DNA of 64,000 nucleotides from NCBI GenBank assembly GCA_035048495.1, contig CM068552.1:13574501-13638500 (forward strand). The letters are read 5' to 3'. This document shows, piece by piece, positions 56,143 to 64,000 of this stretch. Position 1 is the stretch's first letter. Each line of letters begins with the position of its first letter. Position numbers and translations under genes: made by a program. The DNA is from Euptelea pleiosperma. Its lineage: Eukaryota; Streptophyta; Magnoliopsida; Ranunculales; Eupteleaceae. Under the pieces are notes generated by a model that was not told where the DNA came from, searched no databases, and was given only the letters and a program-made list of their open reading frames with translations.

Positions 56143-56345
56143 TAGGATCCAAGGATCCCCTTTTTCTAACCCCTTCCATGCTTGGCCGTGGTTTTCAAGA
56201 ATCCAACGGTGGTTGTCCGTGCCACTAAAAGTGAAAAAAGTGATGCCAACTCGGCACTGATAACCACTGTTTAATTCTTTTAGCCGTGCACACGAACACC
56301 AAGAGGGGTTAAAGAAAAAAAGAAGGGGGGGGGTCCCACATGAAA
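56143..56345. mobile_element. Palindromic MITE (ATCCAACGGTGG type)
   Basis: GATCCCCTTTTTCTAACCCC, GGTTTTCAAGAATCC and AACGGTGGTTG are mirrored by AACCACTGTTTAATTC and GGGGTTAAAGAAAAAAAG. Confidence 0.5.
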
Positions 56346-56509
56346 AGGCTCGCAGTAGTGTCTCCAACTACTTAGCCATATTTGGAGATTAGCTAAAAGC
56401 ACTCCTCCCATCTCCAAAAATGGAGATCTATTTCCTTAACCATGAGACATTTACCATTTTACCCTTTTAGTATAAAAATATTAAAACACAAGTTCCTCGC
56501 ATATTCAAC

Positions 56510-56771
56510 GTGACACACTTTTGGAGACCACTGATTGTATAGATGTTTAGCCCATTCTAGGTGGACATATGATGAAAATCATCCGACTGATGATTTTTAG
56601 CCGTTTGATTTGATCTTTCCATGGGTTGACTTTTAGCCCTCTAATTGGATCATTATTGGGGATACTATAATCAAACGGCTAGAAATCACCAATCAGGCTA
56701 ATTTTATCTCTGAGTCCACCAAAGAGCTGGCCAGACATCCATATGGTCAGTTTTCTATAAGAGTGTGCCAT
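56510..56771. mobile_element. G-box-clan MITE lacking the G-box core
   Basis: GTGACACACTTTTGGAGACC..TGTATAGATGTTTAGCCC on the left is inverted on the right (CATCCATATGGTCAG..AGAGTGTGCCAT). The positions of CACGTG in other copies have changed here. Confidence 0.6.
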
Positions 56772-57287
56772 ATATCCAAATCTCTTGAATGCCTCTCTTG
56801 AATTTTTCAAAAAGTTTTATAGTATTTTGGTCATTTTACTAGATTTCTTGGCTATTTTGGAGAAGCTGTTTGAGATAACACCTTTTTTTGTTAATTGTCT
56901 CATATATACGAGGAATGGCCTCTTGGTGGCCCCACCTTCCATGTATATATGGCAATCTTTGAAGGTTAAAAGGTCTATTGTAGTATTGAGACATCTAAGA
57001 TTCTAAATATTTTCTTTCCTCTATACAAGAGTGCTCATAAGCTACATAGTATGGAAAGGTTTGAGTATAATCCCGGTATGTCGTTTGAAAATTGGTTCAA
57101 AAACTTGGCAAAGTGTAAAATATAATAAAAAAAATAATGATATTTAGCAATTTTTTTATATTTAAAAATAATTTTAATAAAAAAAATATATTTTTAATAA
57201 ATGAAAAGAAGTTGTGTATAACACAGTCCTCGTAAAATACACAAAATTTACGTGACCTTTGAAAAATTCAGCTCAAAATGCATAAAA
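56772..57287. other. AT-rich intergenic stretch, nothing recognised
   Basis: Poly-A/T and ATAAAAA runs near 57120-57200; no feature. Confidence 0.4.
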
Positions 57288-57428
57288 TCTATAGAACAAA
57301 GCAGGAAAATTATCTCCCCTCTTATCCGGCTTCTCCCCCAACTGGATGGTGGATCTCAGCCACTCATACTCGATTTTGGCAAACGCTGTGTCGGAGAGTG
57401 CCGTGGGCACGGGCGTACCCACCCACTA
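57288..57428 (+). mobile_element. Complete minimal Helitron-like element, 141 bp
   Basis: It begins TCTATAGAACAAAGCAGG directly after an A (57287) and ends CTAG (57425-57428) directly before a T. A perfect hairpin CCGTGGGCACGG (57401-57412) lies 12 nt before CTAG. TC at the 5' end, a 3' hairpin, CTRR and insertion at A/T are the Helitron criteria. It has no terminal inverted repeat, no target duplication and no coding capacity. It is the + strand reference for the minus-strand copies at 53190 and 61690-62697. Confidence 0.8.
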
Positions 57429-57884
57429 GTTCGCATATAATACACAAACTTTCTAACAAAAAGGGTGATTACATGCTTGGAAAGGGAAACCAGTACGACA
57501 TCAATTTTGTCAATTATAGACCATTAGAGTCAGGCAAATCCTAAGGCACCAAAGATAATTATCTTTAGGGTAAAAGTGGGTGTTGATTCCACCACCAAAC
57601 ACCTCTCAATTGATTGGCTAATTTAAATTAAGCCCCAACGGTCGAATGATCAAAAAAATCAAAACTTTTTTATTTAAAAAAAAAATCGGACATATTTTTT
57701 ATCATCCAAAGAATGTTCTATAAAATATTATTTGGGGCAATATTGATTCCCTGTATAACTCATGAAATGGTGGGTCCTACATGAAGCCAACTCCTCTTTA
57801 CACTTTTTTGACAATATTCCAATGATAGGCTTATCTTATTTGTGCTAATATATAAAGAAAAGCATCCTACCAGACAATTATTTG
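57429..57884. other. Intergenic stretch, nothing recognised
   Basis: No supportable feature. Confidence 0.4.
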
Positions 57885-58350
57885 AATAAATCTTTGATGA
57901 CGGGCGTCCATCATCAAAGTCCCTTTTTCAGGGACCATAGTATGAGCCATGTGGCGTTCTTAGAGACCACTGATTGTAGGAATGTTTGGCCCATCTCTAG
58001 GTGGTCCTACGTACATAAAATAGCTTCATTAGTGATTTCTAACTTTTGGATCTTAGTACCCCAAACTTTGTTGAGTCCCACGGTTAAAAATCAACGAGTA
58101 AGACTTTGATGACAGGGGGCAATATGAGCCACGTGACACACTCTTAGAGGGCTCTGACCGAATGGATGTTTGGCCAATCCCTAGGTGGACCTACAAACCA
58201 AAAATTCAGCCCGATTAGTGGTTTCTATGCGTTGGATTGGAATTATTTCATGGCTTGATTTTACCCTTGGGAAATTTGAGCATTATTTTCCATTATTTGA
58301 GGTACAAAGATCCAAAGGTTTCAAATCACTAATCAAGCTGAGGTACAAGG
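57885..58350. mobile_element. Two abutting G-box-clan MITE pieces
   Basis: A left half (57895-58050: GAGCCATGTGGCGTTCTTAG, TTGTAGGAATGTTTGGCCC) is followed at ~58105 by a copy with TTTGATGACAGGGG, GCCACGTGACACACTCTTAG (CACGTG at 58130-58135) and AAATCACTAATCAAGCTGA, which lacks the final right arm. Confidence 0.55.
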
Positions 58351-58394
58351 TATGCCTGAAACTTTTTCAAATGGGGAAGCATGATTTTTGTTAC

Positions 58395-58815
58395 TCACCA
58401 CTGTCATATGGGCTCACTGACCTTATGGATGTTTATCCTACCCCTTGGTGGATATACACACCAAATATCACCCTAATTGGTTATCTATAACCATTAGATT
58501 TTAGCACTTTTTTAACCGTTCTTATAGTCGTTCAATGCAACCATTGTTTTTAGTATTAAAACAAACCGGTAAAAATCATCAAACAAGCTGATTTTTGGTA
58601 TGAGTGTCTCTACTAAGGGGTGGGCTAAACATCCATGCGGTCAGTGGGCCCAGATGGCAGCGGCGACTACCAAAAATGCCGCTTCCGCATTTGAAAAGAT
58701 CTCAGGTATACCTTGTTACGTCACGACCCTTCTGGTCTGTAGATCTACTCAGGGATGGCCAAACATCCATGCTGTCATGGTCTCTAAGAGTGTGCCGCGT
58801 GGCTACGAAAGATGT
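58395..58815. mobile_element. ATGGATGTTTATCCTACC-type MITE plus a clan half-arm
   Basis: ATGGGCTCACTGACCTTATG and CCTTGGTGGATATACACACC are mirrored by GGGGTGGGCTAAACATCCAT and CGGTCAGTGGGCCC (to ~58655). A detached right arm (GGATGGCCAAACATCCATGC, GTGTGCCGCGTGGCTACG) follows at 58750-58805. Confidence 0.55.
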
Positions 58816-59164
58816 CCGTCATCAAATACTTGTTCCAATTACTTGAATCCCGGAAAATTATAAGCCCCGCTTTTTAAAGAAGAGTGGTCAGGCGTCCTGA
58901 CCCGAACTCAAGTCAGGGGCCCTGTTGTCGTTCTCCCATTGGATAACATGTGTACCTTGGGCCGTGTATGGTACAAAAGTAATTTCCATGGAGCATGGGT
59001 ACACCTTTGTATAACGAAAAGAGCATAAAGGGCACCTGACAGAAAGGCCCGCCTGATGCAATCACTACTCTTGTATGAAATTACATGTACAACATGCATA
59101 TCATAGTTATATAAACACATTTTAAAGGTTGAAATAGTCTTTTACATTTTCTCTCCTTTTTTTT

Positions 59165-59516
59165 ACTGGACACGGTAATAGCCACGTGGCACACTTTTAG
59201 AGGACGTTGACCGAATGGATGTTTAGCCAATCGCTAGATGGGCCTACAGAACAAAAATCAGCCTGATCAGCGATTTATAAGTTGGATTGGAGTCATTTTC
59301 ACGGGTTGATTTTAACCGAGGAATTTGAGCAGTACTGAGTCTTGAGCATTATTGGGGTACGAAGATCCAAAGGTTTGAAATCTCCAATCAGGCTGATTTT
59401 TGGTTTGTAGGCCCATCTAGGGATTGCCAAACTTCTATACATTCAGCATCCTCAAAAGTGTACCGCGTGGCTCATATTGTGGGCGGTCATCGTGGGTGGT
59501 CAGCAAAGTTCTACTC
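59165..59516. mobile_element. G-box-clan MITE, left end lost, right end intact
   Basis: The right end is GGTCAGCAAAGTTCTACTC, inverse of the GAGTAGAACTTTGCTGAC ends at 3742 and 13871. The left arm has CACGTG at 59183-59188; the mirrored site on the right reads CGCGTGG. Arms AAAATCAGCCTGATCAGCGA and ATCTCCAATCAGGCTGATTT pair. Confidence 0.7.
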
Positions 59517-59594
59517 GGCTGCTTTCACAATTTGTGGGGTGCAAATAAATTTTCTCCAACTCAAAACAGTACGCGACTGTTACCAGTAGACTAA

Positions 59595-59695
59595 CATTTA
59601 TAACAATAATGGTATAGACGCATTACCATTATAACACCGTTATAAAGACCGTTATAACCGTTTTTTTTAAAGCACTTTTAAGTTATCCGTTTATT
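59595..59695. repeat. ATAACGG-type fragment
   Basis: ATTATAACACCGTTATAAAG and ACCGTTATAACCG words as at 26035 and 31360. Confidence 0.45.
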
Positions 59696-59989
59696 ATTTC
59701 CGTATATTCCCTCTGTTAGTGAATATAACCACATGTCACGTGTGTCCCACTGCCAGCGTCACCACCTTGTGAAGATAATAAATTATAAACATTTGGGGCA
59801 AAATTGAAATTTTTCATAAAATTATTAAAATAAAAGGAAAGTAAAGAATTAGGAGAGTAGAAAACCAAATCAGATCAGATTGACGGGAGACCTTGACGTA
59901 GAAATATCTTGACGCAGTCCATGAGTGCCATGACTGGCCTTGCATAGTGTTTATTTTTTTTTTGATCGACTGACTGCATTTATGTTTAT

Positions 59990-60215
59990 CCCATCCGCTT
60001 GATTGATGATTCATAACCATTGGATTTAGTATCCAAAAAAAAAAAATGCTTGAATCCCCGGCTAGATTCACTCCTTACAAAGGTGTTATAATCTAATGGC
60101 TCTGATAACCAATAAGGCCGATTTTTGGTGTGTATATCCACCAAGGGATTGGTTATGGATCTATGCGGTCCGTGGGCCCACAAACATGCGCTATGTAGGG
60201 CCAATAATCTGACTT
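59990..60215. mobile_element. ATGGATGTTTAGCCC-type MITE, partial left arm
   Basis: GCTTGATTGATGATTCATAACC and GATTTAGTATCC on the left, and GATAACCAATAAGGCCGATT, TATATCCACCAAGGGATTGG, GCGGTCCGTGGGCCC on the right. Confidence 0.5.
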
Positions 60216-61247
60216 CATCGAGATTTTTGCTACATCCATAATTTCTGGCCATACAACATCGTATGATTGAGTTCATCAAACGGGTAAATCTTGGTCAACA
60301 TCGATGGCTTCTCCATATATTCCGATAAAATTAATACTATTCAAAGTTTTGATTATTCGCCAAATCATTGCCGTCCAAAGTCCAAACATGATTTTCTTCT
60401 TGACGTTGTCCTCCGACCACTTTCCCCTTAATTTCCTGTCGTCACGTGTCATTTACTCCTTTCAACCTTTGATACCAAATGCTCTCCATCTCTTTCTAAA
60501 TTGTTATAAACTGATTCTAAGGGCCACAAATTATGTTTTTTTAAGGCATTCTGGTGCTTAGGGCCAAACGGACCTCCAGGAGGGAGGAGGAGGAGGGACA
60601 GACCGACAGAGGAAAGGGACGTGGCACGTGCTATGATTAAGAGCCTGTTTGGAAACTCCAAAAAAAAATGGGCTAGACATGGTCAGTCCAGGTCCAGTCG
60701 TTTAAAGTTCTAACCTTTGTTTTGTAATTGTTTGGGGCCCATTTGGACCTCGCTTCTCAGATTTTGCCCTTAATACATAACTTGAGTTTCGGTTTTTGAA
60801 AAGAAGTTCCATCGCTAAACTGAGCTAGGCACTGAAATTATGGAATTTCCTAACATGCCATTAGTGTTTGAGGACAAGAACTGGGTTTGAAGTCCCAAGG
60901 AACACGGTTGTGGTCCAAGCTGTTGGCTCCATAGTTAGTAAGTTCGTGATTGATTCGCGAACCTAGCGAACTAAACAACAGCTATTAAAGGTTTGGGATT
61001 ATTCGTCATTAATTAGTATGGCCGAATTAATTGCGCATACTTAACGAACTATTGCGAATTTTTCCTGGATTATTCGCTTTTTGAATATTCAAGTCCATTC
61101 CATAATGCAAAAAATGCTCACAAATTTATTTTTATTTTTTAAAATATTTTTGCCAAATTTTTAAATGAAGTTACGAATGAAAACCTGAATTGTACTCAAA
61201 TCTTTCTCGTACCTTTTTTTTACGGAACTCCAAATTGTTAACTACTA
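60216..61247. other. Intergenic stretch, nothing recognised
   Basis: A GAGGGAGGAGGAGGAGGGAC run near 60575 and a partial GAGCCTGTTTGGAAAC (Tourist-like end) near 60641. No intact element or gene. Confidence 0.4.
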
Positions 61248-61530
61248 GTGCGCACTCAGCGAAAATAGTGTTTGCAAAAATTATGTGGCTCTGGCACTCA
61301 AACAATATAACGGACTGGGGGCATTACTATTTTTTCCGTTGTAATGGATTGTAACATACATGCGCAAAAATGAAAAATAACGGAACTAACGAAGATAAAA
61401 TTTCAAATTTTTAATAAAATTTGTAACGGAAATAACGGATGTTATTTAACAATTTTTTTTCAAAAAATAACGGTCTAACATTTTTTTATAATGAAAAAAT
61501 AATGTCCGTTAAGCATTAAAACGGTACATA
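61248..61530. repeat. Helitron 3' fragment joined to an ATAACGG element
   Basis: Read on minus, the fragment ends CACTAG at 61248. On + it continues GTTTGCAAAAATT, CTGGCACTCAAA and then switches to ATATAACGGACTGGGGGC and further AACGG words. The same switch point occurs near 62080, so the two are copies of one composite. Confidence 0.5.
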
Positions 61531-61689
61531 ATGTAATGGGGGAGGTTTGAATCCGTGCTACAGTATCATCCCAATGCCGCTATCTGCCATGCTTTTGGGC
61601 CCATTGACACCCTTTATTGTTGGCACATATTTAGTGGACGTACACCAAATCAATTCCTGTATAGTGAAGTTTTAGATTTCCACGAAAAT

Positions 61690-62697
61690 CATAGCTTGAA
61701 ATGAATAAATGAGGGGGATTGAGCGGCTAAAAATCTAACCGTCCACGTTAGATGAATGGATTTGTTCTCAACATTCTTTATCTTATGAAGCCGGACAAGA
61801 TAAGAGATAAGACAACTTCCCTGTTTTGTTATATAGACTAGTGGGTGCCCCGTGCCATCGACACTCCTCGACAAAGAATTTGCCAAAATCAAGTGAGTGG
61901 CTGAGATCCACCGTCCATTTGGAGGAGGATTAGATCTCAGCCATTCTTTGTTGATGCCTATTCGAGGAGGTATAAGTGGGGAGACAACCACTTTGTTTTG
62001 TTATATAGACTATTAAATGGCCCGTGCCCACGACACTCTCCGACAAAAGCGTTTGCAAAAATTGGGTGCCTTCGGCACTCAAATGGTATAACAGATTGGG
62101 GCGTTACCATTTTTTTCCATTATAACGGTTGTTATAACGGATTGTAACGCACATAGGGAGAAATGGGAAAATAACAAAAATAACTGTGTTGGAAATTTCA
62201 AATTTTGAATAAATTGAGTTCAAATGAGGCGGATTGAGTGGCTGAAATCTAACCGTCCACATTAGATCGATGGATTTGATCTCAACCACTCTTTATCTAA
62301 CCGTCCACATTAGATGGAAGGATAAGATAAGAGAATACAACTGAGTTGTCTTGTTATATGCGTGGGTGGCCTGTGCCTACGGCACTTTCTGACAAAGTGT
62401 TTGTCAAAATCGGGTGGGAGTTAATCTCAGCCATCGATATGAAGCATAGTGGATCTCAGCCACTCATTATTGAAGCCATATAAGATAAGAGTGGGTATAA
62501 GACAACCACTGTCACTTGTTATATAGATAGTGGGTGGCCCGTGCCCACCGCACTCTCCAACAAAGCGTTTGCCAAAATCGGGTTTGAGTGGCTGAGATCC
62601 ACCGTCATTTTGGGGATAAGATCTTGGCCCTTCTTTGTTGAAACATATAAGAGGGGGTATAAGCAGGGGAGACAACTTTCCTGTTTTGTTATATAGA
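61690..62697 (-). mobile_element. Head-to-tail array of Helitron-like units
   Basis: On the minus strand successive units start TCTATATAAC (one reads TATAAC) and end with a GTGGGCAC or similar hairpin and CACTAG-like tail: 62697-62528 (170 bp), 62527-62360, 62359-62010 (enlarged by ATAACGG sequence), 62009-61838 (172 bp) and 61837-~61690 (3'-truncated). At 61838/61837 and 62528/62527 the CTAG or CTA of one unit runs straight into the TC of the next. The units match the complete copy at 57288-57428. No Rep/helicase gene is present. Confidence 0.75.
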
Positions 62698-62879
62698 TGG
62701 TTGGATCTATGATCCTCTAGATTTAATGCAACAAATACAATGGCTGCGTTTCGTTTGCCGGAAGGCCACTTTCTGTAAAACCCACTTCCTAGAAGTGGTC
62801 TTCCTGCTGTTTGCTTTGGCGAAGGAGCAAAAAGGCTTGCTGAAAAATGAAAACTCCCACTTTGAAATATCTTCACACC

Positions 62880-63100
62880 TATAAAATCATAGTTTGTTTT
62901 TAACCGTGGATTTCGAGCATTATTTGGGGTACTCTCAGATCCAAAGGTTATAAATCACTAATCATGCTGATTTTTGTTATGTACATTTACCTAGGGATGG
63001 GGCCAAACATCCATACGGTCAATGGCCTCTAATTGTGTGCCACGTGGCTAATATTGTGGCTTGTTATCAACGTTGATAATGGACGTCCCCCATCCAAGTT
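62880..63100. mobile_element. G-box-clan MITE, right part
   Basis: TTTAACCGTGGATTTCGAGC, AAATCACTAATCATGCTGAT, CCAAACATCCATACGGTC and GTGCCACGTGGCTAATATTG (CACGTG 63041-63046), then CAAGTTTTGCTCTATAAT as a decayed end. The left arm is missing. Confidence 0.65.
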
Positions 63101-63930
63101 TTGCTCTATAATAATTGTGAAAGCTATGTTGAAAGAGAAAAAAATTAGGTTTAGTATTTTTTATATGGGCATCAGGCCGCACCTAAAAGCGCATGTGGAA
63201 CACTCTTACAGCTTTATGATCGTATGGATGTTTGAAACATCCCTATGTGGACCTATAGACCAAAAATCCATCTGATTATTATTTCCTAGGTATTGAATCT
63301 CAGTACCAAAATAATTTTCTAATTCACGATTGAAATTCAACCCATGAAAAAGATTCAAATCCAATGGTTAGAAACTATCAATCTGGATGATTTTTTTGTC
63401 TCTGGGGCCATCTAAGATGTTTCAAACATCCGTACAGTCATAGATCTCTAATAGTGTTCCACAAGGCTCATACTGTGGTCTGTCATCAACATTGATGATG
63501 GACATTATCAAACTTCTACTCTGTGATAATGGTGAAAGCTCTGTTGAAAGGGAGAAAATATTTAAAGTTTGGCAATTTGTTTATACGGGCATCGACGCAT
63601 CGTGCCACACCTAAAAAAGTCACATGGTACACTCTTAGAGATTTATGGTGGCATGAATCCTTAAAGCATCCCTAGGTGGACCTACAAACCAAAAATCAGT
63701 CTGATTGGTGTTTTCGAGGCATTGAATCTTAGTACCCAAAATAAGTTTTGAATTCACGGTTGATATTCAACTTATGAAAAAGATTCAAATCCAATGGTCA
63801 AAAACTATCAATCTGTTTGACTTTTTGTCTGCATAGACATCTAGGGATGTTTCAAACATTTGTATGGTCACAGATCTCTAACAGTCTTACATGTGGCGTT
63901 TATAGGTGTGGCCTGGACGCCTGTATAAAA
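63101..63930. repeat. Tandem duplication of a clan MITE with its flank, period ~410 bp
   Basis: Unit 1 (~63105-63515) and unit 2 (~63516-63930) both run: TGTGAAAGCTATGTTGAAAG (GGTGAAAGCTCTGTTGAAAG in unit 2), a GGGCATC block, a MITE left arm (ACACTCTTA..GATGTTT), CATGAAAAAGATTCAAATCC, then the right arm with ATGTTTCAAACAT.CGTA. Including the flank in both copies shows duplication rather than two insertions. Confidence 0.7.
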
Positions 63931-64000
63931 CAATGTTAGGATCAAATTTTTTTCACGAAGGCACGAAGCAAAACAAGGGTAATTTAGAAATATTTAGTAT

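Noticed and set aside
60304..60661. Frames of 85 and 70 codons on opposite strands
   Set aside because: No family motif, no paired repeat or promoter context; length is expected by chance.
61690..62697. Reading the array as centromeric-type satellite
   Set aside because: Isolated single copies with A/T-flanked ends at 57288 and 53190 point to transposable units.

Overview
The window is nuclear DNA of a flowering plant. The evidence is GT-AG introns, a 14-exon cellulose synthase gene, a plant SAUR gene, a plant nucleotide-sugar transporter, a plant-type tRNA-Asp and dense MITE-type repeats. The cellulose synthase (N-terminus [21 protein letters not shown]-terminus EECGLDCN) resembles the CESA6-like primary-wall isoforms of monocots as I remember them, but its coding sequence is not GC-rich in the grass manner. 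A non-grass monocot or a magnoliid fits; this placement is inference.

There are four genes. (1) A complete CESA6-type cellulose synthase lies on + at 17865-23836 (14 exons, 1089 aa). (2) A tRNA-Asp(GUC) lies on - at 28806-28877. (3) An intronless SAUR gene lies on - at 33098-33451 (117 aa). (4) A UDP-rhamnose/UDP-galactose transporter of the URGT type lies on - at 42021-49505 (5 exons, 345 aa). CESA makes cellulose at the plasma membrane. URGT carries precursors into the Golgi for pectin and other matrix polysaccharides. SAUR proteins promote auxin-driven expansion. All three protein genes thus touch the growing cell wall, though nothing here shows co-regulation.

The remaining ~80 per cent is intergenic and made almost wholly of old, nested, non-autonomous transposons. 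The dominant group is a clan of fold-back MITEs of Mutator type; several copies have 9-10 bp target duplications (26367-26761, 8040-8327, 50691-51368, 54547-54922, 24950-25117). Many carry a G-box core CACGTG close to their ends. Other groups are Tourist-like PIF/Harbinger elements with TTA/TAA duplications (28-1542, 15603-15720, 27067-27555, 32091-32229, 39358-39868), a hAT-type MITE nested in a Mutator-type MITE, elements made largely of AACGG words, minimal Helitron-like units (one complete at 57288-57428, and a head-to-tail array at 61690-62697), two LINE relics and SINE-like pieces. No transposase or full reverse transcriptase gene is readable.

No clear new protein system is present. The most notable unexplained structures are the tandem Helitron-like array, a three-copy inverted/direct repeat in the first URGT intron, a TATA-flanked hairpin locus near 38.5 kb, the dispersed G-box MITEs and a partly duplicated 5S-rRNA-like pseudogene.
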